Assembly (NCBI GenBank): GCA_039199225.1
Contig: JBCCSZ010000149.1
Location: 1-18,014 of the forward strand
Direction of reading: 5' to 3'
DNA from: JBCCSZ01 sp039199225
GTDB lineage: Bacteria > Bacteroidota > Bacteroidia > Chitinophagales > Saprospiraceae
Length of the DNA: 18,014 bases
Below are positions 7,611-14,759 of this stretch, piece after piece (position 1 is the first letter of the stretch; every line of letters starts with the position of its first letter). The notes beneath the pieces were generated by a model. The model did not search any database, was not told where the DNA came from, and worked only from the letters and a program-made list of their open reading frames with translations. The position numbers and the translations under genes are program-made.

Positions 7611-7618
7611 CAAAATTA
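7611..7618 (-). promoter_or_regulatory. Candidate -7 box for the lipoprotein gene
   Basis: On the minus strand these bases read TAATTTTG, an exact TAnnTTTG match, about 40 bp upstream of the start at 7570. They overlap the stop codon of the GDPD gene. No good -33 TTTG is seen at the right distance, so this may be an internal operon promoter or chance. Confidence 0.3.
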
Positions 7619-8518
7619 ACGAATAACTGCCTGTAGCAGGGGAATATTATCGGTAATTATGAAATCTGGTGATTTTTCTGCTGCCTCCACTGCCGCTTTT
7701 CGTATTCTTACATCCCACAAAACAAGCTTGAGTCCCCGATCATGCCACTCAATTATTTGCTCTCGACTCACCCTGTCATAATTGAAACCCAAACCATAAA
7801 GGTTGTAGTTTGCCAGCAAAGCCTCAATATTGTCGCCTGGCTGCCCCCTATAAATTATTTTGATCCCAGGAGCCAACTTGGACAGAGACGCCATCAGTAA
7901 GGAATTACTGGTCTCAATAAGGACTTTTGCTTCATCATTGTAACGTAAGACAAGCCTATTTAGCGCCCTCGCCATTCTCGAAAAGTAAAGGGCTGGTGCT
8001 TCTTCCAATGGGCAATTGAACGGGTCTTTGATGTCTAAATAAAGAAAGGGCCGCTGCTTTCGCTGCGCAAATCGATCGATGATTTCCTGTAGAGGAATCA
8101 AACGTTCATTTTCGCCAACGTTCACCCCATTGACATTGCGATAGCGACATGCTTTCAGTGCCTCCGATGACTTGAGGTATACACATCCCTGACAATTGGT
8201 TTGGGTAGCTAAAGTACCGTCGTGGTACAACCACAAAGTGCTGTCTTCGCTCATCTGCACATCCATCTCGACACCATCGGCATTCCAGCCCTCTATGGCT
8301 TTCAGGATGCTTTCCCTAGAGTTGATGGGCGGTCGGTTGGATGTAGCTGGAAAGCCAGTGCCTGCATGTCCCAAAATCTGAATGCGCGTGCCATCCAAAG
8401 TCTTCGCCAGTTCTGGCTCTACCTTTTGACAGCCCCAGACCAATAGCAACAGCAAGCTACTATGCACTGCCCAAAAGAGTCGATTACTCCCTGCTATGTT
8501 GGTTTGAAAGGACCTCAT
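7616..8518 (-). CDS. Glycerophosphodiester phosphodiesterase-family lipoprotein
   Basis: A 300-residue protein with a signal sequence ending in LLLVWGC (lipid-anchored Cys30), followed by a GDPD-family TIM barrel. Visible active-site residues are His51 (in ILGHAGTG), Glu84 and Asp86 (GVEMDV) as metal ligands, and His99 (LYHDGTL) as the second catalytic histidine. Later strands include FLYLDIKDP, VLIETSN, GLKLVLWDV and PDFIITDNIP. The first motif is HAG instead of the usual HRG, so the phosphate-contacting arginine is replaced by alanine; substrate or activity may differ from classical glycerophosphodiester hydrolysis. The start codon overlaps the stop of the upstream beta-barrel gene in an ATGA, indicating translational coupling. 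It probably acts on lipid head groups or polymers in the periplasm or at the surface. Confidence 0.87.
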   Translation of the reverse strand: MRSFQTNIAGSNRLFWAVHSSLLLLLVWGCQKVEPELAKTLDGTRIQILGHAGTGFPATSNRPPINSRESILKAIEGWNADGVEMDVQMSEDSTLWLYHDGTLATQTNCQGCVYLKSSEALKACRYRNVNGVNVGENERLIPLQEIIDRFAQRKQRPFLYLDIKDPFNCPLEEAPALYFSRMARALNRLVLRYNDEAKVLIETSNSLLMASLSKLAPGIKIIYRGQPGDNIEALLANYNLYGLGFNYDRVSREQIIEWHDRGLKLVLWDVRIRKAAVEAAEKSPDFIITDNIPLLQAVIR

Positions 8519-9063
8519 TTTCCAAAAAAATAATGGACAAACAATTGAATTTGGCTGCTGTAGCCTGTAAAGCTATTTTGTTTTTGTTCCAACAAATCCG
8601 TTAGTCGTTCCAGGTAAAAACCACCACCAAAGGTACTGCCGACACTCCAATGCCTCCCCAGCGAATACTCCAAACCATAGGACACATGCCATTCGTGTAT
8701 GCTGTTGAGAAAATCGCCGCCGAGGTTCGCCGGATCATAGGGCGCTGAAAAGACGGCTTTGTAATCAGCCTGCACAAAGGAGGTCAATCGTTTCGAATGT
8801 AGCACATTCCGCCTGTAACCCACCACAAGCCCCCAAGGTCCTTCCAATGGCAGGTAGCTGTTGGTCAACAACAACCTCGGTCCGATGTAAAATACATTTT
8901 GCCTGCTTTCGCACCAAACAAAACGGACGCTCAAATCGATGCCCGACCAAGATAGGCTACTGCCAATGGCTGCCGCCCATTTGGGATTGGTCTTTTCCAC
9001 CTGTGCCAAGCTCTGATGACCAACCAACCAGCATAAGCACAAACACAGAAGGATGGACTTCAT
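8515..9063 (-). CDS. Small outer-membrane/periplasmic beta-barrel protein
   Basis: A 182-residue protein with a signal peptide (MKSILLCLCLCWLVGHQSLAQ, cleavage likely after SLAQ). The remaining 160 residues show amphipathic beta strands with aromatic girdles: FYIGPRLLL, WGLVVGYRR, FVQADYKAVF, HVSYGLEYSLG, STFGGGFYLERL and a C-terminal IQLFVHYFFGK. A C-terminal strand rich in aromatics is typical of barrel proteins recognised by BamA, although here the last residue is Lys. Eight strands seem possible. The start ATG overlaps the stop of the Gfo/Idh gene as ATGA, and its own stop overlaps the GDPD start the same way, so the three are translationally coupled. The function is unknown; I infer a link to the envelope. 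Confidence 0.75.
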   Translation of the reverse strand: MKSILLCLCLCWLVGHQSLAQVEKTNPKWAAAIGSSLSWSGIDLSVRFVWCESRQNVFYIGPRLLLTNSYLPLEGPWGLVVGYRRNVLHSKRLTSFVQADYKAVFSAPYDPANLGGDFLNSIHEWHVSYGLEYSLGRHWSVGSTFGGGFYLERLTDLLEQKQNSFTGYSSQIQLFVHYFFGK

Positions 9064-10046
9064 GACAGAGAAGTTTCTCGAAGTCTTCTATTTACTTCCT
9101 CCAATATTCGATGAGCAACATCCAATGCCTTGTAGCCATCTTCCAAGCCGATGGCCGTCGGTTGATCTGCCACAATGCTTTCGGCCAGCTTTTGTAATTC
9201 TAACTGAATGGCATTGACCGCCTGCACCGGAGGCATGGAAATGTCTAGGTATTTGATACCGTTGGAGGTGTGCAACTCCATCTGGCTGTCTTCGCTTTGG
9301 GGGCTATCGTGTAGTCGGATGAGCTGGGCTTGCTTATTCATAAAATCAAGACTGATGTAAGCATCGCGCTGGAAGAGGCGCAACTTGCGCATTTGCTTGA
9401 TGGACATGCGGCTGGCCGTCAGGTTTGCCACACAGCCATTTTCAAATTCCAAGCGAGCATTGCATATATCGGGCTGATCGCTGACTACTGCTACCCCACT
9501 GGCACTGATGTAGCGAATGGGGGATTTGACCAAGTGCAAAACAATGTCTAAATCGTGGATCATCAAATCGAGTACAACCGAAACGTCCGTCCCCCGCGGA
9601 TTGAAAACGGCCAGGCGGTGCGCTTCGATGAACATTGGATCGACCTCCTCATTTTCAAGGGCTTGCATGGCGGGATTGAAGCGTTCGACATGCCCTACTT
9701 GTATTTTTAGTTTCGGCGATTGCCGAGCCAACTCCAACAGCTGGACAGCCTGGGCGCGGGTATCCGTCAGCGGTTTTTCGATGAATAAATGCTTTCCCTT
9801 GGCAATCGCAGCCTTTGCCAATTCAAAATGGGTGAGGGTCGGCGTGACAATATCTACAACATCCACAGCCTCTAGGAGTGCCTCTGCACTCTCAAAGCAA
9901 TGGAGGCCATACTGCTCTGTAATCGCCCGAGCTTTTGCGACATCTGGATCGTAAAAGCCGACCAAGTCGTAATGAGGCAATTCTCGGATGCATTTGACAT
10001 GAATTTTGCCTAAATGCCCTACCCCAAGCACACCAATTTTAAGCAT
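9060..10046 (-). CDS. Gfo/Idh/MocA-family NAD(P)-dependent oxidoreductase
   Basis: A 328-residue cytoplasmic oxidoreductase. The Rossmann NAD(P)-binding domain occupies about residues 1-120, with GVLGVGHLGKIH at the start, DVVDIVTPTLTH in the middle and the family signature FIEKPL carrying the catalytic Lys-Pro. The C-terminal alpha/beta domain has VGHVERFNPA, then DLMIHDLDIVLHL, whose histidine is the usual active-site residue. Such enzymes oxidise or reduce sugars, nucleotide sugars and cyclitols; the VGHVERFNPA segment recalls nucleotide-sugar dehydrogenases of the UDP-GlcNAc 3-dehydrogenase type, but the substrate is not certain. It heads a translationally coupled trio with a beta-barrel and a GDPD lipoprotein. 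It is divergent from the Crp/Fnr gene. Confidence 0.92.
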   Translation of the reverse strand: MLKIGVLGVGHLGKIHVKCIRELPHYDLVGFYDPDVAKARAITEQYGLHCFESAEALLEAVDVVDIVTPTLTHFELAKAAIAKGKHLFIEKPLTDTRAQAVQLLELARQSPKLKIQVGHVERFNPAMQALENEEVDPMFIEAHRLAVFNPRGTDVSVVLDLMIHDLDIVLHLVKSPIRYISASGVAVVSDQPDICNARLEFENGCVANLTASRMSIKQMRKLRLFQRDAYISLDFMNKQAQLIRLHDSPQSEDSQMELHTSNGIKYLDISMPPVQAVNAIQLELQKLAESIVADQPTAIGLEDGYKALDVAHRILEEVNRRLRETSLS

Positions 10047-10062
10047 TTTCCTGATTTTTTGG

Positions 10063-10070
10063 CAAAGGTA
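10063..10070 (-). promoter_or_regulatory. -7 box of the Gfo/Idh operon promoter
   Basis: On the minus strand these bases read TACCTTTG, an exact match to TAnnTTTG, with its downstream end 16 bp from the ATG at 10046. A clear -33 TTTG is not seen. It shares the 119-bp divergent intergenic region with the promoter of the Crp/Fnr gene. Confidence 0.5.
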
Positions 10071-10113
10071 AGCAATAGAGCCGAGCCCACCGCCTCATGC
10101 TAAAGATGCCGCC

Positions 10114-10141
10114 TTGGAACGAAGCAAATTTGCTATTTTTG
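10114..10141 (+). promoter_or_regulatory. Promoter of the Crp/Fnr regulator gene
   Basis: TATTTTTG at 10134-10141 is an exact Bacteroidota -7 box and is identical to that of the EAD11-putAbiC gene. TTGG at 10114-10117, 16 bp upstream, is a weak -33 candidate. The 5' leader would be about 20 nt. Confidence 0.5.
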
Positions 10142-10165
10142 AGCAAAGTCTGAAAATGCGCTACC

Positions 10166-10750
10166 ATGATCGAACGCTTTATCGAATACCTCAGTAATTA
10201 CCAAAAGCTGACGGAGGAGGAAGAGGGAATCATCCGGCAATGCCTGCTTGTGAATACCTACAAAAAAGGAGAGCAACTGCTGACAGAGGGAAACATTTCC
10301 AAGGCATTCTACTTCAATCTCCAAGGTTGCGTTCGATTGTATTATGTAGTGGATGGCGAAGAAAAGACAACTTTCTTTTATACTGAAGGACAGTTCATCA
10401 GCTCTTTTGAAAGCTTTGTACACCAAAAACCTGCAAAGCATAATCTGGAGTGCATAGAAGACTGTACCCTGGTTGTCATCAGCCAGGAAAGTACTTCCCA
10501 GTTGCTGAACTTCTCCCAAAAGTTTGACATGCTGGCTCGGATCATTATGGAAGAAGAACTGATAACTTACCAAAACATCCTGACCCTTTTCATAACGATG
10601 AATCCGGAACAACGCTATCTAGCCTTTCGGGAAAACCATCCGGAGCTCATCAGACGCATCCCTCAATACCTAATTGCCTCCTTTTTGGGCGTCAGCGCCG
10701 AGTCCTTGAGCCGCATCAAGAGACGCACACTGAAAAAAAGCCGTAAGTAA
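10166..10750 (+). CDS. Crp/Fnr-family transcriptional regulator
   Basis: A 194-residue cytoplasmic regulator. Residues about 15-115 form the cyclic-nucleotide-binding-like beta roll: TYKKGEQLLTEGNISKAFYFNLQG, then the strands VRLYYVVDGEEKTTFFYTEGQFI. A dimerisation helix spans about 115-145. The C-terminal winged-helix HTH includes RIPQYLIASFLGVSAESLSRIKRR (about 164-187). The conserved cAMP phosphate-binding RXA pattern is absent, as is common in Bacteroidota members, and no Cys cluster for an Fnr-type Fe-S centre is visible, so the ligand is unknown. It is followed at 66 bp by a DUF2834 gene on the same strand and is divergent from the Gfo/Idh operon. Either may be its target. Confidence 0.9.
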   Translation: MIERFIEYLSNYQKLTEEEEGIIRQCLLVNTYKKGEQLLTEGNISKAFYFNLQGCVRLYYVVDGEEKTTFFYTEGQFISSFESFVHQKPAKHNLECIEDCTLVVISQESTSQLLNFSQKFDMLARIIMEEELITYQNILTLFITMNPEQRYLAFRENHPELIRRIPQYLIASFLGVSAESLSRIKRRTLKKSRK

Positions 10751-10816
10751 TGGTAATTTCTTACCGAAAGTCAAGGAAAAGAAGCCCCTTCCCAACATAA
10801 ATTGGCGATAAAAAAG

Positions 10817-11155
10817 ATGAAAAAAGTATGGCTTTTTTGTTCGGTAGCAGGCTTTGTGCTGCCCAATATCTTCGTTGCAAAGGTATCGATGGAAACAGGC
10901 AATTGGCTGTTGTGGAGAAACCCCATTGTTTCCATCCAGCAAATGTTTGCCAACGACATTGCCGCCACCTTTTCTACGGACTTAATTGTCGTTGTCTTGA
11001 TTTTCTTTCTATGGTCGTACCTGGAAGCTCAAAGGCACAACATCCAGCGACTTTGGCTCATTTGGTTATTGACAGCCATGTTCGGCCTAGCCTTTAGCTT
11101 TCCCCTGTTCTTATACCTTTGGGAATCGAAAATCCCCTCATCACAGAAGGATTAG
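10817..11155 (+). CDS. DUF2834-like small integral membrane protein
   Basis: A 112-residue protein with three hydrophobic helices: about residues 3-22 (VWLFCSVAGFVLPNIFVA), 52-68 (STDLIVVVLIFFLWSYL) and 82-104 (LWLIWLLTAMFGLAFSFPLFLYL). The pattern, namely a first helix ending in LPN, an FANDIAATFSTDL segment, a charged EAQRH loop and a last helix ending in FPLFLYLWE, matches what I know of the DUF2834 family. The biochemical function is unknown. ATG 10817 is preferred to TTG 10802 because it starts the first helix directly (MKKVWLF). It lies 66 bp after the Crp/Fnr gene and may be cotranscribed. A short hairpin GGTAA/TTACC (10752-10765) is in the gap. The convergent peroxidase gene ends 10 bp downstream. 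Confidence 0.77.
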   Translation: MKKVWLFCSVAGFVLPNIFVAKVSMETGNWLLWRNPIVSIQQMFANDIAATFSTDLIVVVLIFFLWSYLEAQRHNIQRLWLIWLLTAMFGLAFSFPLFLYLWESKIPSSQKD

Positions 11156-11165
11156 AAGGAAGCGC

Positions 11166-12503
11166 TTATTCGCAGCCTAGATCGTTTTTGGAGAATGGAT
11201 CGTTGTTCGGGAAACAGTTGCCGGAGAGTATCTCTTTTGGCATGTAATCCTGAATGGTTTCATCGTACAATCCGTTTTCGAGAAACTCTACCAAATCGTC
11301 GATCTCCTCTTCCGTCATATTCAAAGGCTTGAATTGTCTGGCGATTTGATCATCGGGGACATTGGTATTTTCCGATAGGCCGACGTTGAAGTATTCTACC
11401 ACCTCGCGCAAAGACTCTTTGCTACTACCGTGGAAGTAAAATCCGGCCCGTTTCAGGTTGTATAGTTGAGGTACTTTGAATTTGTACAAATCTTCTTGCT
11501 TGCCTGTGAAGCCACCCCGTCCAAGGTTTCTGCGGTCGTTGATGTCGGTTTGAAAGGCACCTGCCTCATAGAGGTCTTTCACGCCAATGGCATAAAACTG
11601 AGATGGATTATTCAGAGACTTACCATTGTGGCACTGATAGCAATTGGCCTTGGTAAAAAAGAGTAAAGCCCCTCTTTTCTGCTGATCGGACATGGCATTT
11701 TCATTTCCTTCCAACCACTTTTGGAAAGGTGCTTCTGTTGACAACAGCGTTCGTAGGTAGGCAGAGATGGCAAAACTTCCGGTAACGTCTGAATAGCGTT
11801 CTTCTTCATCGAATTCAGGGAAGCATTCGTCAAAGTGTTCTGTGTACCCATAAAGGTCTGCAACAGCTTTGTCAACGATCATTCGATGAACGTGCAAGCC
11901 TTCAATATTTTGACTTTCTAAGCCAGCAAAGCCCAGCTTATTAATTTTTGTTGCCTCATTATTGTCCCATACATCCTCGGTACCCTCATTGGCCCCATCA
12001 GAACCAAATTGGCCATTCCAGCTGGTGTTCACAACCGTCGCCACATTTATCAAGCTGATCGGACGAGCGCCTTGGACGTCCAACTCTGACTCATCGTATA
12101 TATTCACCATGGTACGGCTCTCACCATTCAATCCGAAGCCAATGCCGCCATCTGCAATTCCTTGCTTGGAACCAGGAACAAAACCTGCAGAAGGAATGTG
12201 GCAAGTTCCGCAAGAGAAGGATTCCTTCCCAAAATCGTGCATGGGAGAAAGCGCCAGCCCCGTCTCAAAGAAAAGCATCTGCCCCAAATGCACCTTTTCG
12301 GCATTTAAGGGATTGTGTGGGTCTTGAGGAATGTTATCGTAATCGTCTCTATCAGGCAAGACAAAGTGTTCGAGACTTCCGTCAGGCGCAGCATCTTGGA
12401 TGGCCGCTCTGAGCCGATGATCCAGTGGATTATCAAGCTTGTCTTCCCGACAAGCACTAAACAAAACCGTGAATACCATCAGAATGTAAAAAATTCGCTC
12501 CAT
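11166..12503 (-). CDS. Di-haem cytochrome c peroxidase (MauG/CcpA family) lipoprotein
   Basis: A 445-residue exported protein. The N-terminus is a lipoprotein signal with LFSAC (Cys18), followed by an acidic RED, so it should be membrane-anchored on the periplasmic side or exposed at the surface. Two c-type haem-binding motifs are present: CGTCH (98-102) and CYQCH (288-292), as in bacterial di-haem peroxidases that reduce H2O2 to water with electrons from small cytochromes or quinol. The segments LNAEKVHLGQMLFFET and VPQLYNLKRAGFYFHG are family-typical, and the latter is near the expected C-terminal haem region. Length is normal. The gene is monocistronic: a 348-bp gap lies upstream, and the convergent DUF2834 gene ends 10 bp beyond its stop. 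A role in peroxide defence or protein maturation is inferred. Confidence 0.93.
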   Translation of the reverse strand: MERIFYILMVFTVLFSACREDKLDNPLDHRLRAAIQDAAPDGSLEHFVLPDRDDYDNIPQDPHNPLNAEKVHLGQMLFFETGLALSPMHDFGKESFSCGTCHIPSAGFVPGSKQGIADGGIGFGLNGESRTMVNIYDESELDVQGARPISLINVATVVNTSWNGQFGSDGANEGTEDVWDNNEATKINKLGFAGLESQNIEGLHVHRMIVDKAVADLYGYTEHFDECFPEFDEEERYSDVTGSFAISAYLRTLLSTEAPFQKWLEGNENAMSDQQKRGALLFFTKANCYQCHNGKSLNNPSQFYAIGVKDLYEAGAFQTDINDRRNLGRGGFTGKQEDLYKFKVPQLYNLKRAGFYFHGSSKESLREVVEYFNVGLSENTNVPDDQIARQFKPLNMTEEEIDDLVEFLENGLYDETIQDYMPKEILSGNCFPNNDPFSKNDLGCE

Positions 12504-12597
12504 ACTAGTACAGGTTGTTCATAGGGATTCTTCAAAATAGAATGTAGGAAATTAGAGAGCTGCTTTAAAACCGGGGCGTTTTTTTACCTAAGAGCTA

Positions 12598-12605
12598 CAA
12601 AATTA
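12598..12605 (-). promoter_or_regulatory. Candidate -7 box of the cytochrome c peroxidase gene
   Basis: The minus strand reads TAATTTTG, an exact TAnnTTTG match, about 95 bp upstream of the ATG at 12503. The leader would be roughly 90 nt. No clear -33 TTTG accompanies it. Confidence 0.35.
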
Positions 12606-12780
12606 ACAAGGATCATCCATAAAAACAATACTAAATATTTGGTATTTTTCTTATTAATGTTTTTTACCAGTCAAACACTCATTTATACTTAAGCAATTAA
12701 TTGCCAGTGTAATACACTTTAACAATGTACACTGCGCCCTAAAACAATACAATTGTAGATTCTCGTTTACGTTGAGGCAC
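12606..12780. other. AT-rich intergenic DNA with nested palindromes
   Basis: No gene is seen between the peroxidase start (12503) and the end of the ArsR-SRPBCC gene (12852). Within it are the 10-bp palindrome CAATTAATTG (12694-12703) and AGTGTA-A-TACACT (12706-12718). A second TACACTG at 12728-12734 pairs with CAGTGTA at 12705-12711. These overlapping half-sites look like protein-binding sites upstream of the peroxidase promoter. No matching regulator is identified. Confidence 0.4.
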
Positions 12781-12810
12781 AAAAATGGCCTCTCCGATAG
12801 GAAGAAGCCA
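12781..12810 (-). terminator. Rho-independent terminator of the ArsR-SRPBCC gene
   Basis: On the minus strand, TGGCTTCTTC pairs with GGAGAGGCCA as a roughly 10-bp stem with two G-T wobbles (bases 12786-12810), followed at once by five T residues (complement of 12781-12785). It lies about 40 bp after the stop codon at 12852, the expected place for an intrinsic terminator. Confidence 0.6.
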
Positions 12811-12851
12811 AAATGAATAAAGGATTTATATGAATTGTATTTTTTTTGTTA

Positions 12852-13601
12852 TTATCTCTTTTGTTCTACGAAGCGTTTCAGCCCATCTTCCAATAAACGA
12901 CGCCATCTGACTTCCAGCAACATGGGCAAATCGGGGCTGATGTCACCAAACACATCATCGCTCAGCCGCAAGCGGGTCGCCTTTTCAACTGCCCGCAGTT
13001 CGATGCGAAGAAAGGAAATGGCCGGCCCACCGAAAGCCGGCGTCAGAAGTCCTTTGAGCTGGATAGAATGAGGTATGTCGATCCCTACAACATTGGCCCA
13101 TACGAAGCCCTCTCCTTCTCCGGTGTTCTCATACATCAAGCCACCAAGTTTTGTTTCTATTAGAATTTCTTTTGTTTTGAGATTGGTAAAAAACTCTTCC
13201 AGCCACCAATCCGACGTTTGTTCAGTTAGTGCTTTCCACACCTTGACCGGACTTGCATCGATTTGCAAATCCACATTGACGGTTATCGATTGGAGTTGCT
13301 TTTCCAAATTACCCATAGTTTCGATTGTACGCCCAGCAAAATATTGCAATTTTACCAGGTTACTCACCCACTTGTCATAGGTATCCCGAAAAGGTTTAAC
13401 ATTGATGTAATTCCAGCGAAACTTCCCTTCCTTACGTGATGTGATTAGGTTGGCCTTCTCCAGGACAGTCAAGTGTTTCATGATCGCAAAGCGTGAGAGG
13501 TGCGCAAACTGACTACTTATTTCGCCTGTTGTCTGTGGAGCTTTTTTCAGCAAATCCAGTATCGTCCTCCGTGTTGGATCGGATAATGCCTTCCAAATCA
13601 T
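12852..13601 (-). CDS. ArsR-type HTH regulator fused to an SRPBCC/AHSA1 domain
   Basis: A 249-residue cytoplasmic protein with two domains. Residues 1-95 are an ArsR-type winged helix: MIWKALSDPTRRTILDLL, then the recognition region SRFAIMKHLTVLEKANLI and the wing SRKEGKFRWNYI. No metal-binding cysteines are present, so it is not a classical metal sensor. Residues about 107-249 are an SRPBCC fold of the activator-of-Hsp90-ATPase-like (AHSA1) group: VNVDLQIDASPVKVWKALT, then WW and a C-terminal helix LLEVRWRRLLEDGLKRFVE. Such folds bind hydrophobic ligands, so a one-component ligand-responsive repressor is plausible. In many genomes these two domains are separate adjacent genes; here they are fused. 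A perfect palindrome covers its predicted transcription start, suggesting autoregulation. Confidence 0.9.
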   Translation of the reverse strand: MIWKALSDPTRRTILDLLKKAPQTTGEISSQFAHLSRFAIMKHLTVLEKANLITSRKEGKFRWNYINVKPFRDTYDKWVSNLVKLQYFAGRTIETMGNLEKQLQSITVNVDLQIDASPVKVWKALTEQTSDWWLEEFFTNLKTKEILIETKLGGLMYENTGEGEGFVWANVVGIDIPHSIQLKGLLTPAFGGPAISFLRIELRAVEKATRLRLSDDVFGDISPDLPMLLEVRWRRLLEDGLKRFVEQKR

Positions 13602-13616
13602 ATATAGTGTTTCTAC

Positions 13617-13636
13617 ATGTTACTATAAAGTAACAT
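13617..13636. promoter_or_regulatory. Perfect palindromic operator, probably for the ArsR-SRPBCC protein
   Basis: ATGTTACT, four bases (ATAA), AGTAACAT: an 8+8 bp perfect inverted repeat starting 15 bp upstream of the regulator's ATG. It lies just downstream of the -7 box and covers the predicted transcription start, the classic position for an autorepressor site. Dimeric ArsR proteins typically bind such symmetric AT-rich sites. The site is also in the intergenic region shared with the divergent aldo/keto reductase gene. Confidence 0.65.
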
Positions 13637-13638
13637 AA

Positions 13639-13668
13639 CAAAAGTAATAATATTCTACTAGCTGCAAA
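13639..13668 (-). promoter_or_regulatory. Promoter of the ArsR-SRPBCC gene
   Basis: On the minus strand: -33 TTTG (13665-13668), an 18-bp spacer, then -7 TACTTTTG (13639-13646). Both boxes match the Bacteroidota consensus exactly. The predicted start falls near 13632-13635, inside the palindromic operator. Confidence 0.7.
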
Positions 13669-13816
13669 AATCAGGACAATTTATTTTTCCACATTGCACC
13701 AAAAAGCTGAATTCCTTGTATTTATTGGGATTTCAAGCCGAAATTAAGTCTTGGAACGAAGGCTTCAATGGCCAATTTCTTATCTTGCGGACTTCCAAAA
13801 AATTTGATCCTCTACT

Positions 13817-14731
13817 ATGAATACAACCCGACTTTCCATCAGTCCCAACGGCCCTACCCTCTCTAGAATCATTGCAGGTGTATGGAAGTGGGGCATCTGG
13901 GGACATCAGCTCGATGCTCAGCAAACCTTGGCACTCGTCGAGACAGCCATTGAAGTGGGTATCACTACTTTTGATCACGCAGACATTTATGGCGGATACA
14001 CCAATGAGGGCGACTTCGGCAAGGCCCTGAAGCTGAAACCCTCTCTTCGCCAAAAAATGGAGCTGGTCACCAAGTGCGGCATTAAACTGTTGGCTGACAA
14101 TCGTCCTCAGCATAAAATCAAATCCTACGATACCAGCCGCGAACACATTCTTTGGTCGGTGGAAAACTCTCTAAGGGAATTACAAACCGATTACATCGAC
14201 TTGCTATTGATCCACCGTCCAAGTCCTTTGATGGACCCTGATGAAATAGCAGAGGCGGTGACACAGCTCAAAGATCAAGGCAAAATCCGCCATTTTGGTG
14301 TTTCCAATTTTACACCCAGCCAATTTGCCATGCTCCACAGCCGCACGCCACTGGTCACCAACCAGGTGGAAGCCTCTGTGCTTCATCGAACGCCCTTTTT
14401 GGACGGTACTTTCGATCAGGCCATACAAGCATCTTGCTGCCCCATGATCTGGTCACCATTGGGAAGTGGCAAAATGTTTACCGATACAGAGGATGAGCAA
14501 GTTGGTCGAATCCGGAAAGTACTGGAACGAATCGGGACAGAAAAAGGTGGCTATGGCATTGATCAAATGTTGCTCGCCTGGTTGCTTCGTCACCCAGCCA
14601 AACTCTGCCCAATACTGGGTACGGCCAGGCCAGAAAGGGTGCGCGCAGCGGCAAAAGCTTTAGAAATCTCCTTGAGCCGCGAAGAATGGTTTGAAATCTG
14701 GGAAGCAGCTGCCGGGGAAGAAGTTCCCTGA
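13817..14731 (+). CDS. Aldo/keto reductase (YdhF-like)
   Basis: A 304-residue cytoplasmic NADPH-dependent oxidoreductase with the AKR TIM-barrel. The catalytic tetrad is visible: Asp53 and Tyr58 in FDHADIYG, Lys86 in LVTKCGI, and His133 in LLLIHRPSP. Later landmarks are GKIRHFGVSNFTPSQ and the cofactor-binding LCPILGTARPERV near the C-terminus. Length and order fit the E. coli YdhF-type subgroup. The physiological substrate is unknown; reduction of aldehydes or ketones is expected. The ATG at 13817 starts in the usual position. No perfect -7 box was found upstream. It is divergent from the ArsR-SRPBCC regulator, which may control it, and precedes a class V aminotransferase-like gene by 28 bp. 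Confidence 0.93.
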   Translation: MNTTRLSISPNGPTLSRIIAGVWKWGIWGHQLDAQQTLALVETAIEVGITTFDHADIYGGYTNEGDFGKALKLKPSLRQKMELVTKCGIKLLADNRPQHKIKSYDTSREHILWSVENSLRELQTDYIDLLLIHRPSPLMDPDEIAEAVTQLKDQGKIRHFGVSNFTPSQFAMLHSRTPLVTNQVEASVLHRTPFLDGTFDQAIQASCCPMIWSPLGSGKMFTDTEDEQVGRIRKVLERIGTEKGGYGIDQMLLAWLLRHPAKLCPILGTARPERVRAAAKALEISLSREEWFEIWEAAAGEEVP

Positions 14732-14759
14732 GGTGTTTTCTCCAAAAAAATAAAACCAA

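Noticed and set aside
13798..13806. AAAATTTG as the -7 box of the aldo/keto reductase gene
   Set aside because: It mismatches the first T of TAnnTTTG and has no -33 partner, so it is not distinguishable from chance in AT-rich DNA.
14718..14745. Hairpin GGGAA/TTCCC at the end of the aldo/keto reductase gene as a terminator
   Set aside because: It lies mostly within the coding sequence and has no adjacent T-run; the next gene is only 28 bp downstream.
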